From Ministeria vibrans ATCC 50519 (lineage: Eukaryota > Opisthokonta > Filasterea): a stretch of DNA of 28,378 bases. Positions 1-9,194 of the stretch are shown here, piece by piece. The first letter of the stretch is position 1. Each line of letters begins with the position of its first letter. A program made the position numbers and the translations under genes. Below the pieces are notes generated by a model. It was given only the letters and a program-made list of their open reading frames with translations. It ran no database searches and was not told where the DNA came from. The stretch spans positions 1 through 28,378 of the forward strand of contig CALSCP010002215.1 in NCBI GenBank assembly GCA_943704425.1, read 5' to 3'.

Positions 1-110
1 GATTATGCTCTCTGGGGAACTCGATTAGGCGGCGGCGGCGACAATATTATACTCCCAACTCATGGCTACTCGAATCTCGCCACTTTTTTCACCGTTGCGA
101 GTGTGGCGAC

Positions 111-126
111 GAAGTGACCCCGACTC
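111..126 (+). repeat. Left terminal inverted repeat of the P-like transposon
   Basis: GAAGTGACCCCGACTC, the exact reverse complement of 5906-5921. Confidence 0.75.
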
Positions 127-149
127 TGATACCACTTGCAAAAATTGAA

Positions 150-177
150 ATTGGCCTCTTCGACAAGGGGACAAGGA
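150..177 (+). repeat. Left subterminal direct repeat
   Basis: A 28-nt stretch beginning ATTGGCCTCTTCGACAAGG. It matches 5834-5860 in the same orientation, with small differences in the spacer bases. A candidate transposase-binding site; the function is inferred from position only. Confidence 0.55.
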
Positions 178-348
178 GGGGTTTCACAAAAAGAGCCTTT
201 ATGCTCCTAAAAATGGACTGTACAGTGTATATTTGCCCTGGGGTGGTGTCGACGGGGTGAATAGGATGGGTTGGTGAACGTCGAAGCGAAATAAAAGTGA
301 CAGAATTATTTACTATATTTAATCACCAAAATACAACTTCTATACAGT

Positions 349-3024
349 CTAGTTATGTGCTAAGTCCGAATCCAGATCGTCAATGAACCTGTTCGCCTCG
401 ACAGTGTCCACAAGCAAAGCGGCGGCCGCATGTCGAGCCCGTCCTGAGCGAACTGGCCTTGTGCTTGTTGACAATGTCGCTGGTATTTCAAGTTGACCGC
501 GCACTTCAGCTTCACCGCCGGCTTCAGGCGTGAGCCTGGCACTTGGCATCGTTGGTGCAGGTGCGCGCTTCTTCGTAGCTTTCGTTGCTGGTCTTCCCAG
601 TCGCCGTTTCTCACGCTCGTTTGCCATCAGAACCCTGATGGATTCCTCGGCAGTGACGAGAATGAGCTTCAACTCCGGCTCTGCCAGAAACCAGCCTGCT
701 GGCCTCTGGGGCTCGACATTGCAAAGCTTGACGACGTGGGCCATCTGAACAGTGCGAATACGGGGAGGGCTGCAAATTGGCACAAGCAACATGTCGTCGC
801 AGCCCGTGTCCATGTCGGCGGCACCGTCCGTTGGAGCGCCAAACCCTTGACGAAGCCAAACGAGACGCCCATCGTGTTCAGCTGCCGCATCAGCGTCAAC
901 TGCATCATACACTGTTGCGAGCAATTCGGCCGCGCCTTCCATCGTGCGTATGCCAATGCGCTCGCTGTTCGCCGCACTCAAAGAAGCCTCTTGAAGCGCC
1001 ATCCTGCGTGAGCGTGTTGCGGACGGGTTCTTCTTTGACCGAGCAGGATACTGAACTGTCAAGCTGAGCACAACACCGAAACTGACACTCCATGTCTCAT
1101 TGACCGTTGCTGGAGCAGCGTCGTTCACGTGCTGGTTGAGTACGGCCACAACGGCCCCGGGACGCAACGTGGATGTGTTTGTGCCACAAGAGTTGTCGGC
1201 GAGTCGAACTGAGCCTTGGACACGCGTTTTCCGCTCTGCTCCCGTCTCCAATGTCATCGCAGACAACAACCTCTTCGTGAGCTTGGCGCCAAATACGGCC
1301 TTCTGTGTACCTCGTCGTCCCTTCTCGTTTACTTGATACGCGCCGCCTCGCGCGTCGTGATCGGTGAGATGTCTCGGGTCATGCACGTCAGCAGGGATTA
1401 CATCGGCAGACACTTCGGTTGCGAACGAAGCGGCTGACGAGTCGGACTCCCCGGTACGCGCGGTGTGACTCACGGACGTCTTCAGCTCCGCGATGTCGTC
1501 CATGCTTCCCACGGCCTCGTGGCGCTGCTGGGCCAACTGAGAGGCCACATCAAAGACCGCGCCAACTGCACAGGGCGTCATTTGCGCCAATTCGGCATCG
1601 GCTGAGCACGCGTCTGCATCAGCCACGTCCGGCTCCATGCTCTGCACGAGAAACTCGGGTAGCTCGTCAAAATCAGAGTCATCCTCCTCAACGTCTGCGG
1701 CATCAACGGCCTCCAGCAGGTCGTTCACGCCAGCGTCATCTGCGTCAAGATCCACGCCGGCGGTCGGCTGTTTGACATGGTCATCGTCGTGATCGTGCAG
1801 GAGCTCCGTGTGCAGCGTCATTGCGCTGGTTGCTGAGGTGCGCATGTTTCTGATGTGAGCGGCAAGTTCGACCGCATCGCCCTGTTCGCCACACAGGAAG
1901 GCAGCGTGACGCCCGTGCTCTGCGCCAGTGAGGAACCCGGTGCTAAGTTCATGTGCAAGGCGTTGCACAAAGTCACTCTTTTCCTCGATAGCGCCACCAA
2001 AGGTCGACGGGGTATAGAGCGACTCATCAAAGCTGGCCATCCCCCACTCATTGATTTCAAAATGCAGCGCCCCATGCATTTGAGACGCTGCGAGACGATC
2101 GCATTTCTGCTGCCACTCATTTGCTCGTACCGTGTTGCGTCCTCGTTGCTCGCTCATTTGCACGCCAGTACCACCGTCGCCGCCTGACAGCGCCTGAAAT
2201 CTCTCTTGGAGTATCCCGAGGCGCACATTGAGAGTGTGCAGTGCCTCGGAAGCACTCACATCAGGCGTGTTTCGGTTGCTCTGACGAATGCCCCTGAACT
2301 CCTGCTCGCACATGTCGCTGTCGTACATGCGGTTAGGGTCAAAGTAGCGCACGGCAGTCTGCCCACAGGCAACAGCAATGTGGAGCATGCTGACCGGCAT
2401 CGAGCCGACCGTGCGAAGAACGTCTTCATAGGTTTGTGCGGTGTAGAACGCATTTGCTGAGTCTGACAACGCACGCAGCTTCTTCAGCGCACCCCAGACG
2501 AAGCCACAGCGGTAAGCGCGCCCTCTCCAGCTCATGGAAAGTCGCCCAAAGGCGTCCGCAAAGTTGAAGTGGATTGCGACAAATAGAAGCAGAGCACAGA
2601 TTGGAAGCCCGCCAATGAAGGCTCCCTCCTCACTGGCGGTCAGCTCCAGCAGTCGGTGCAGCAGTGCCGGTGACGAGCGACCCATGGCTCGACTCACACT
2701 TTGCTTATCGCCGTTGCCTGGCAGAAGGCTAGGGGTGACAACTTGTTTGTGCAGAGGAACACCAACCACTGTGTCGGCGGCCGCGATGGCATTGAGCACG
2801 CCAGGACAAACAGGCTGAACACCGAAAAAGTGGAGCTTGTGCGAGTCGAGCATGTTGCTGCAGCGCTTGACCATATGGGCAATGTCCTGTCGGTGTATGA
2901 CACCACGTACCAGAGCGACTGGGTCCACGCGGGCTCCAGGTGCGTCGTTGCAAAGAGGGACAAGCAGGCCGACAAGGTGATGGAGCTCTCGAGGCGCGTC
3001 TAGAGCTTGTAATCGTTGCTGGCA
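349..3024 (-). CDS. C-terminal part of transposase-like protein
   Basis: A long frame in the same register as the segment ending at the TAA at 3025-3027. The ORF proper is 859 codons from a GTG at 2928, so a normal initiator is lacking and this is more likely the rest of one broken protein. Motifs, numbered from that codon: D15-x2-H18-x2-KR, as in the D..H..K..RN block of P-like transposases; a helical core (about 80-200); D205-x2-E208-x-E210-F-R-x-I-R (about 205-215), a plausible catalytic-glutamate region; an acidic tract rich in Asp (about 375-430); and a basic GRPATKATKKR element near the C-terminus that resembles an AT-hook or nuclear localisation signal. The tail after residue 230 is low complexity and matches no family I recognise. 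Confidence 0.55.
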   Translation of the reverse strand, partial: CQQRLQALDAPRELHHLVGLLVPLCNDAPGARVDPVALVRGVIHRQDIAHMVKRCSNMLDSHKLHFFGVQPVCPGVLNAIAAADTVVGVPLHKQVVTPSLLPGNGDKQSVSRAMGRSSPALLHRLLELTASEEGAFIGGLPICALLLFVAIHFNFADAFGRLSMSWRGRAYRCGFVWGALKKLRALSDSANAFYTAQTYEDVLRTVGSMPVSMLHIAVACGQTAVRYFDPNRMYDSDMCEQEFRGIRQSNRNTPDVSASEALHTLNVRLGILQERFQALSGGDGGTGVQMSEQRGRNTVRANEWQQKCDRLAASQMHGALHFEINEWGMASFDESLYTPSTFGGAIEEKSDFVQRLAHELSTGFLTGAEHGRHAAFLCGEQGDAVELAAHIRNMRTSATSAMTLHTELLHDHDDDHVKQPTAGVDLDADDAGVNDLLEAVDAADVEEDDSDFDELPEFLVQSMEPDVADADACSADAELAQMTPCAVGAVFDVASQLAQQRHEAVGSMDDIAELKTSVSHTARTGESDSSAASFATEVSADVIPADVHDPRHLTDHDARGGAYQVNEKGRRGTQKAVFGAKLTKRLLSAMTLETGAERKTRVQGSVRLADNSCGTNTSTLRPGAVVAVLNQHVNDAAPATVNETWSVSFGVVLSLTVQYPARSKKNPSATRSRRMALQEASLSAANSERIGIRTMEGAAELLATVYDAVDADAAAEHDGRLVWLRQGFGAPTDGAADMDTGCDDMLLVPICSPPRIRTVQMAHVVKLCNVEPQRPAGWFLAEPELKLILVTAEESIRVLMANEREKRRLGRPATKATKKRAPAPTMPSARLTPEAGGEAEVRGQLEIPATLSTSTRPVRSGRARHAAAALLVDTVEANRFIDDLDSDLAHN

Positions 3025-4053
3025 TTAGTCAACCGACCACTTTGCGCGACGCAGAGGCGAGCCGACGGCACACCCTGGGAAGTTTAGGTCGATCTGAGCC
3101 TTGGCGGCGTGCACGGCGCGCGGATCGCCATCTGTGTGGATGCCTTGCAGAACAACATCGCCTCCCAAGGCAGCTTGCAAATGTTTCATGGCGTTGGTGA
3201 ACACGCGCAGTTGAGAGAGAGCGTCAAAGTTGTTGCTGCTGAAGGTCGCAAACAGGGGCACCGACGAGGCGAGTCGCTGGCGCGCAAGGGTGGGAGATGT
3301 CAGCAGGACTTGACACGTGAAAAGGGTGAGATGGGAGCTGAGCGCAAGCTCTGGAGACTGACCGTCGTTGCCAACACGCGCACGGACCTCCATGGCACTC
3401 GCTGCCACGTGTGTCCAAGGCACCTCGATAAGCGGCTCGCCGTAGGTCGTGCCACCGACATGCTTCTGCATGCCGTGCGGCTGAACACCGGCGAGAAAGT
3501 AGCGCGCCACCGTGTTCCCAGGCGCCGACGCGAAGCGCAGAACGTAAACTTGGATGCAACCCCGCACGTTTGTCTGGTCTGTCGCTATAGACACCGGAAT
3601 GTGCGCATTTCCGTCGATGCGCATACCTTGTAGAAGTGTGTCGCTTGCGTTGTCACGCTGCAGCTGCGCAACAATCGCCTTCAGCTGTGTCATCAGCAGC
3701 GGCGCCACGACGCTCATCTGCTCTACAGAGACACCTGGAATAATCTACAAATGCGGGTACGTAAGCTGCCAAATGAAAACAATAATGATCTGCCGTTAAT
3801 TGTTGTGAAATGGTACCTGCTGTCTGCCGAGAGTTTGTCGATAGCGGGCGATAGTAGACTCGGCCATATCGCCCACAAATGTTTTGACGGCCGTCATGCC
3901 AGCACGACGGCCCATCAGATCCAAGAGGTGAGAGGCGAGTTGTTGGATGTGTGGTGGATAGCGCCGGCCCTTCGCTGCCTTGCTAGCGTTCGCCGTGCAC
4001 ATCTTCAGCAGGCGCTGAAGCAACTCGAGCCTCACGTGTTCGTTGGCAAAGGC
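3025..4053 (-). pseudogene. Middle part of the transposase-like protein, with one intron and a terminal in-frame stop
   Basis: The frame resumes one base out of phase with the upstream segment and reads a helical stretch typical of a transposase start region (AFANEHVRLELLQRL onwards). An intron of 72 nt is well supported: donor GTACC after 3817, acceptor TTTGTAG ending at 3745, phase 0 on both sides. The next exon (3744 onwards) reads through a beta-rich region (SIATDQTNVRG, then a GDP-x-AVHAAK segment like the start of a GTP/DNA-binding or RNase-H-like module) to a TAA at 3025-3027. The same frame continues open beyond that TAA for 32 codons into the next block, so the stop looks like a point mutation or a missed short intron. 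Confidence 0.5.
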
Positions 4054-5600
4054 TCGGTCATCACCGCGCGCAGAGCTGTGGCGAGTGCAAGGCGTCGAGC
4101 CGATTGACGTGCCTTCGCACTGTGCTTCGCCGCTTGCATCGTCTTCAGGGTACCTTCATTGCGGTCCTTGACGAGGGTCACAACAGCTGCACGGACATAT
4201 TGCAGTAAGCCCGCGTCCTTGTTTTTCGGGTTCTTGTACGTTAACAAAAGGTTGCAAGCAGTGCAGGTGCTGCGCTTGCGCCTCCCTAGCTCGTTCACCG
4301 GTACCTCGTGGCAACAGTCGGCGTGGTAGAGTGCCGCCGAGTCGTAGATCGAGCCGTCCCAGTCGCAAAGCGCCGCGCTGTGGACTTTGTAGCTGAACAG
4401 CGCCGTCCCATCCTTTCGATTAAACGAGTGGCTTGCCAAAGGCTTGTCGTCGACCAATCCGTCTCGTAGCACGCTTGATAGCCGCTCGCCGCCTTTGCCC
4501 AATGTCAGTTGCGCCATAGCCACGCCAAGACATGGTTGGGGCGCGACTGGTCGCGCTGGCAAGTCAGAATGCGGGCGTGATTGTGGGGCCGTCACGATCG
4601 CACGCGTCTCGTTCGTAGTTGTCGACGAGACACTCATGGCACCCGTGAGCGCAGAGGCGGTGCTGCTGGAGGTGCTGCTCTGCCCGCGCATGAAGTACGC
4701 ACGGAATCCCAACTGCTGCTCCGTTGGAGGAGTGGGTGGCGGTGCGGAGACAGGGACGTGTTGTGTGCTGATGTGCTTCCTCACCCAGCCCAACAACAGG
4801 TTAAAATCGAGCCCGACAAACTGTTTGGGACACATCCCGCACGCTGCCCGAATGCGTCCGGTTGCGTCGCAGTCAACAATGCGGGCGGCACAGGTTTCGG
4901 GCTTTAGTTTCCGTTGCTTGAGGCCCAGCACCGTGGCGTAGGCAAGGCTGGTCGAGAGACGCAAGGTGAGTTGATCGACGGTGTTGACGTCGATGACGAG
5001 CTCAGCTTCACTAGGGCTATCAGCCGACGTGTTCCCGTCGTCCTCGGCCTCCTCAGAGCTCTCCTCGTTTTCAAAGTCATCGTCAGCTACGTGGGGCTCT
5101 TTGAGGCCACTGGAGCGTGCGCGCTTGCTTCCTTGGCCGCCGCTCTCGCTTGCAGCAGGGCCAGTAGCGGGCTTCTCTGCGACGTCGACGTTGCGCGCGC
5201 GTTTTTTTGTCAACACGATTGTAAAGACGAATGACGGAAGGTCGTCGTCGCGGCCGCACACTCTCTGCCAGCGCAGCATCTCGCTGCAAGTGACGGCCTC
5301 AAATGGGACGCTCCGGGAGGGCGGTGGCGACAGGACTTGCAGAGATAAAAGAGTTGCTCGGCCGCCAAATACGGTTTGTGCGTGGGAAGTAAAATCCGCA
5401 ATGGCTTGACTCGCTCGCACTGGAATCTGGAACTGCTTCTTATCTACTATAAATAGACAACATGCCACAGAGGCCACAGTTAGGTGACGTTCGCCAACAA
5501 GGGAAACAAGTCGAACTTCAGTCGAACCTCCCGTCACGTTGTCCTCTTGAACTGTATATAGTACCAGGACCTGAACAAGTTCGTCTGCCAGGTTCGACAT
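4032..5600 (-). CDS. N-terminal part of transposase-like protein (zinc-finger region)
   Basis: A 522-aa frame starting at an ATG at 5600. Visible parts: an N-terminal globular segment (1-130); a basic then acidic linker (about 130-200, Ser/Glu/Asp rich); a C2H2/BED-like finger with C254, C257, H276 and H281 (spacing C-x2-C-x18-H-x4-H); a Ser/Thr/Pro linker; and a second Cys/His cluster (H426, C429, C430, C446, C449) before a basic helix. It probably supplies the DNA-binding half of the transposase. The frame ends with TGA at 4032-4034, but the minus strand continues at once in another frame with coding character (next entry). The stop therefore looks like the result of a 1-nt indel or an unrecognised splice near 4040-4055. 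Family membership is inferred and not certain. Confidence 0.6.
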   Translation of the reverse strand: MSNLADELVQVLVLYTVQEDNVTGGSTEVRLVSLVGERHLTVASVACCLFIVDKKQFQIPVRASQAIADFTSHAQTVFGGRATLLSLQVLSPPPSRSVPFEAVTCSEMLRWQRVCGRDDDLPSFVFTIVLTKKRARNVDVAEKPATGPAASESGGQGSKRARSSGLKEPHVADDDFENEESSEEAEDDGNTSADSPSEAELVIDVNTVDQLTLRLSTSLAYATVLGLKQRKLKPETCAARIVDCDATGRIRAACGMCPKQFVGLDFNLLLGWVRKHISTQHVPVSAPPPTPPTEQQLGFRAYFMRGQSSTSSSTASALTGAMSVSSTTTNETRAIVTAPQSRPHSDLPARPVAPQPCLGVAMAQLTLGKGGERLSSVLRDGLVDDKPLASHSFNRKDGTALFSYKVHSAALCDWDGSIYDSAALYHADCCHEVPVNELGRRKRSTCTACNLLLTYKNPKNKDAGLLQYVRAAVVTLVKDRNEGTLKTMQAAKHSAKARQSARRLALATALRAVMTEPLPTNT

Positions 5601-5833
5601 GCTCTGTGTTGCACGGACAACAGGTTCAGGGAGAGAATGAGAGGGAGATGAGTGTGCCCGAATCGAGAAAAACTGAATCTCGAAATATACTTGTAAAACC
5701 GTATCCAGTTCGTAACCAAGCCTCGAAACTGTGTCGTAAACGTCTGTCCTTCCCTACGCACACGACTGAGTGGCGCGACTCCGCGCGAGGCACTGATTGC
5801 GACGGGTTTCAGACCCACTTGATCTTTTGAAAA

Positions 5834-5860
5834 ATTGGCCTCCCGACAAGGAGACAAGGA
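5834..5860 (+). repeat. Right subterminal direct repeat
   Basis: A 27-nt stretch beginning ATTGGCCTCCCGACAAGG, the direct-orientation partner of 150-177. The terminal repeats are inverted while these are direct. Confidence 0.55.
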
Positions 5861-5905
5861 ATCGAGGCCTTTGCAATTTTTTTTGAGTGTGACAGATTAC
5901 TTAGT

Positions 5906-5921
5906 GAGTCGGGGTCACTTC
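5906..5921 (-). repeat. Right terminal inverted repeat of the P-like transposon
   Basis: GAGTCGGGGTCACTTC, the exact reverse complement of 111-126. It lies about 300 bp upstream of the transposase start at 5600. Confidence 0.75.
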
Positions 5922-6224
5922 GGTCCCACATCAGCCATTTTCTTCTAGCGCTGGAAGAGCCACGCAAAATCCCCGCGCCCGGCCACCGTGCCGTTTGCAC
6001 CACTGGAATCACACACCACACACACACACCCCTACATAAACACGGCAGGCGATGGCAAGCGCCGATAAAGAAATGGAACAATCGCGAACAAAAAAAAAGA
6101 AATATTAAGCGAGGATACCCGCCACACAAATTCCTCGCCAACTCACGACGCGCCGTTTGCTCACCCTCAGACTTCAACTGGACAATTTTTCACCAATAAT
6201 AAAATCTACTATGAAATATTTACG
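5922..6224. other. Intergenic stretch without a supported gene
   Basis: Flank of the P-like transposon. It contains a short CA-rich microsatellite (about 6010-6032) and A-rich runs. Neither strand shows a convincing coding frame. Confidence 0.5.
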
Positions 6225-6297
6225 AGTAAAATGGTAAAATGGTAATTACTTTACTCGAGGTTTCAGCGCCGAGCGTAATTACTCTTTTACTTTTACT
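6225..6297. repeat. A/T-rich inverted repeat (hairpin) beside the ubiquitin-fold gene
   Basis: The left arm at 6225-6250 (AGTAAAATGGTAAAATGG then TAATTACT) pairs with the right arm at 6275-6297 (GTAATTACTCTTTTACTTTT then ACT) with a few mismatches, around a loop of about 24 nt. Arms of this length suggest a decayed MITE or a cruciform-forming site. It lies 18 bp downstream of the stop codon at 6315 and could also fold in the 3' UTR. Confidence 0.5.
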
Positions 6298-6314
6298 CCC
6301 TCTTTTGAAACCAG

Positions 6315-7046
6315 TTACATAGTAATTTGGAGCCTTAGGCCAATGCGGTGGTCGATATCGATATCGCTCGAGGAAATGGGAAGTGGCTGTTCGGGTGCTG
6401 GGACTTCAGCGGGCACACGCTGCTGAGCAGTACTAGCATCGACTTGAGCGAGTGCAGGAGCAGCTGATTCGGTTGCACAGGCCTGCACAGCTGGGCGTGG
6501 GCGTGCGCGTGGGGCAGGCGGTGCTGGTGGCACGTCGACGTCGAGAAGACCACCAATAACTCGCGCCAGTGGTAGCTCGTCGTCAGGCACGCGCTCAGCG
6601 ATAATGGTGGCGCCAGTAGTGGCACTGCGCGTTCGCAAGCGAGCAATCTCGGCGACGATGGAGCGGTCTTCGGACTCGGGGAGCGGGAGATCAAGGAAGG
6701 CGTGCTTGAGCGACGACTTCCCAGCGCCGCTCGCGCCAACCAAGATCACCTTGAGGCTTGGGCAGGGAACGGTGCCGTGACGACGCGCGAGTGAGAGGGC
6801 GCGTTCGTAATCCGCAAGTCGGCTGTTGACTCTCAGAACCAAATGCAGAACGGTTTCGGTTTGGACATTGTATGCCGCCAGCGTACGTTCGTCGAGCAAC
6901 ATCTTACCTTCGAAAATGAGACGCTGCTGGGCTGGCGAGATGTCCTCGCTGGCATGGATCTTCTCCTTCACGGCGCCTATCGTGTCTCTCGGCTGAACAT
7001 GGACCGTGATAGTTTTGCCAGCCAAGGTCTTCACGAAAATTTTCAT
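6315..7046 (-). CDS. Ubiquitin-fold protein with a P-loop (Walker A) and a short tail
   Basis: A 243-aa protein. Residues 1-73 are a clear ubiquitin fold ([17 protein letters not shown] start, then QQRLIFEGK, then TVLHLVLRV). L8, I44, K48 and V70 of ubiquitin are kept and K63 is lost. The LRLRGG end is replaced by [14 protein letters not shown], so it is not a conjugatable ubiquitin. A linker is followed by [14 protein letters not shown] (P-loop at about 104-111), the start of a Ras/ROCO-type GTPase or another P-loop NTPase. No DxxG or NKxD motif follows: after about 60 residues the chain becomes Pro/Ala-rich and ends. The gene may be a truncated ubiquitin-NTPase fusion or may lack unrecognised 3' exons. 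The ATG at 7046 directly follows an AT repeat. Confidence 0.75.
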   Translation of the reverse strand: MKIFVKTLAGKTITVHVQPRDTIGAVKEKIHASEDISPAQQRLIFEGKMLLDERTLAAYNVQTETVLHLVLRVNSRLADYERALSLARRHGTVPCPSLKVILVGASGAGKSSLKHAFLDLPLPESEDRSIVAEIARLRTRSATTGATIIAERVPDDELPLARVIGGLLDVDVPPAPPAPRARPRPAVQACATESAAPALAQVDASTAQQRVPAEVPAPEQPLPISSSDIDIDHRIGLRLQITM

Positions 7047-7070
7047 GTATATATATATATCTATATATTA
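7047..7070 (-). promoter_or_regulatory. TATA-like alternating A/T tract at the ubiquitin-fold gene start
   Basis: A run of alternating TA steps directly abuts the start codon at 7046 on the minus strand. It could be core promoter or a simple AT microsatellite in a short leader. A TATA box would normally sit further upstream of an ATG, so transcription from it would have to yield an almost leaderless message. Confidence 0.25.
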
Positions 7071-7344
7071 CTTATTTTATTTTAATAGTTATACTTTTTT
7101 AATATTTGGGTGCCAACGGTGCCACTTAAGATATATTACACTCTAACACTGGCGCTCACTGACGCCTCATGACGCCCTAAACCTCCTTTTTTTAACCCTT
7201 TCTCCTCCTAGACTTCCTTCACTCTAATACTCCTGTTTTATTGATGAGGTTGTCCCTTTTTGCGGTTGTTGCTTTCACGCTACATACCTACCAATACTTC
7301 AGTAACCACTTTCACTTTCACTTTTATGTCTTTCGACCGATTTT

Positions 7345-9015
7345 CTATAGTAAGGTTTCCAATACAGTAACGGTAGTGTGGTCCACGGGCTGTGCAGAAG
7401 CTTCATCGTCAGAATGCTCGTCTGAGTCAGAGTAGGCGTCAAAGTTTGGATAACGCTGTTTAGACACTGCTTGGAGTGCTTGGAGGAAATTCTCGAAGAG
7501 AGACCTGCCGAATAATTTCAGCTCAAGATGCGAAGTTCTGATACCCAAATCATTGAGGCGGTGGAAGTCGGAGTCGATTTTTTCAAAGAGCGACTGAAAC
7601 TTTGCTGGAATGTCCACAAAAGCGCATGAGATGTTCAAGCTCTGCGCACGATTACTTATCTGCACCAAATTTCTCAATGAGAAGATGGACTCCTGCCACT
7701 CAGACGAGTGTTCATCGATCATTGAAGACATCTTCTCAATGTAAGGGCTCAGTTTCACCTTCGCTGAAGACAATAAAGAAGTGATACGAGAGTAGCAACT
7801 CATAGACAACCCGTTGCTAATCCGCAGAAGTTCATTACGACTAGCTTCGCAAGAACTGAGTGTCTCGAGTAAGCTACTGTGCATGCTGAGGAGGTGGTCC
7901 TTGTCCTGCGTTTCTTGAAGCAGGTTTTGACTCTGCTCACGAAATTCCGCAAACTTGAATAGTTGGTTCGTACATTGCATGTCAAGGAAAAACTTTTCCC
8001 CGACTATCGTGTCCAGTTCCTTAAGTAATTCCTCCATCGCCTGCGCATACTTCTGATGAGTCATCTCGAAATCGTTCATCCAAGTCCTCATAGAATGAAA
8101 CACGAACAGTCCCTTCAGATTCAATCCAAACGCATCGAGATTGTCGGAGTCATGGCGTGAATAAAGGGTCATCAGAGTGGATTCCAGTGCTACTGGATAC
8201 CAATTAGAGGGCTTTATATACGCTCCAAAGGAAACCGACCAATACAGCACTCGTACGAAACATAGCACGAGTAGAATGGCTGCAATAAAAAGCGCCGCCA
8301 AACGAAAAGGCATAATATGATCGACACTGCATAAAGCTTGTACGTAGATAAATGTCGTGCTGTTTAGCGTCGGACTTCCATAGAGGAAATGAGAACGATA
8401 CGTATCGCACTGTTCGTTTTTCAATTCAAATTGGCTTGTGTTAAAGTCAGCACATACCGTGCAGTCGAAACTGGTATTTTTCGTCAAAGGGATACCATAG
8501 ACAAGTAATAGCACTATATATATGATAGAGACCAGACAGAGAATAACCGAAAGAAGAAAAGCAGTATACGAACGGCGGACAGCACCAGCAGACATGTTTG
8601 CAATCGGGTTCGAGAGAACAGACTCCAAATCGCTCAACTTCTTCTCCTTGATATACTTCTCAGTTAAGGCGACGATATTACGCACGTTCTCGAAATGGGG
8701 TGCAAGGGTAATGAAGAAAAGAAGAGCCACAAGAAGCGAAATGGCAATGAACACGGCTGCATTCAAAGCCTCAAAATTGCTGCGATTCTCACCGAATTCG
8801 GTTGCGACATTGCACCGGGTGTTCAGCCATCCACTTGTAGAGGAGAGGTTCGTAGATGAGAGAACTGGAACGCATGAGATTTCGGCAGGGAAGAACAGGG
8901 AAAGCGCGTTCAAAATAATCAGAAAACCACTCGTGTACAGAAGCAAACGCAAAAACCACGGCAACGGGATACCCAATAGCGAGTTGAAGTATTGACGGTC
9001 GACAAGACTTTCCAT
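7345..9015 (-). CDS. Four-helix membrane protein with pannexin/LRRC8-like topology and long C-terminal helical tail
   Basis: About 556 aa from the first ATG (9015); the open frame begins two codons earlier, and residue numbers below count from there. Four hydrophobic helices are visible at about 24-44, 85-107, 152-176 and 239-262. The first loop carries C50 and C70 and a sequon at N58. The second carries C187, C190, C205 and C231 and sequons at N182, N194 and N220. So both Cys-bearing loops look extracellular, with a cytosolic N-terminus, a basic TM2-TM3 loop and a cytosolic tail of about 290 residues predicted to be helical or coiled coil. This layout, plus FPAEISCVP just after TM1, recalls pannexin/LRRC8-type large-pore channels, but no leucine-rich repeats are present. 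The family call is inferred from topology; a receptor-like or unrelated four-helix protein is possible. No introns are needed. Confidence 0.7.
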   Translation of the reverse strand: MESLVDRQYFNSLLGIPLPWFLRLLLYTSGFLIILNALSLFFPAEISCVPVLSSTNLSSTSGWLNTRCNVATEFGENRSNFEALNAAVFIAISLLVALLFFITLAPHFENVRNIVALTEKYIKEKKLSDLESVLSNPIANMSAGAVRRSYTAFLLSVILCLVSIIYIVLLLVYGIPLTKNTSFDCTVCADFNTSQFELKNEQCDTYRSHFLYGSPTLNSTTFIYVQALCSVDHIMPFRLAALFIAAILLVLCFVRVLYWSVSFGAYIKPSNWYPVALESTLMTLYSRHDSDNLDAFGLNLKGLFVFHSMRTWMNDFEMTHQKYAQAMEELLKELDTIVGEKFFLDMQCTNQLFKFAEFREQSQNLLQETQDKDHLLSMHSSLLETLSSCEASRNELLRISNGLSMSCYSRITSLLSSAKVKLSPYIEKMSSMIDEHSSEWQESIFSLRNLVQISNRAQSLNISCAFVDIPAKFQSLFEKIDSDFHRLNDLGIRTSHLELKLFGRSLFENFLQALQAVSKQRYPNFDAYSDSDEHSDDEASAQPVDHTTVTVLETLL

Positions 9016-9194
9016 TATCACAACGAAGGGAGAAGAGAACGGAACAGCAGTAAATTTTCTCTCATTTCAGAGCGAATATCTTTTTTGTTAAGTTTCATCG
9101 AGATTCTCAAAAAAGTTTTATCAGTTTCCTCGATTTTTAAGTAGTTTTTCATTCATTCGCCTTCAGGCATATACAGATTGTGATACATTCGTCT

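Larger units (their letters stand above)
111..5921 (-). mobile_element. DNA transposon with inverted ends, tentatively P-element/THAP9-like
   Basis: A 16-bp perfect inverted repeat (GAAGTGACCCCGACTC at the left, its reverse complement at the right) brackets a minus-strand protein-coding unit of about 5.2 kb. Just inside each end lies a second shared motif in direct orientation (150-177 and 5834-5860). The outer boundary may extend about 10 bp further on each side, because GTGTGG/CCACA-like bases also pair loosely; no target-site duplication could be fixed. The encoded protein has an N-terminal zinc finger, a helical segment, a D-x2-H-x2-KR-x2-N motif and a late E-x-E-F-R motif, an order reminiscent of P-element/THAP9 transposases. 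The superfamily call is an inference from motif order only. The coding unit is interrupted, so this copy is probably not autonomous. Confidence 0.65.

Noticed and set aside
6333-6348. Shared GGAGCCTTAGG(C/T)CAA with 27525-27539
   Set aside because: A match of about 15 bp with no extension; likely chance.
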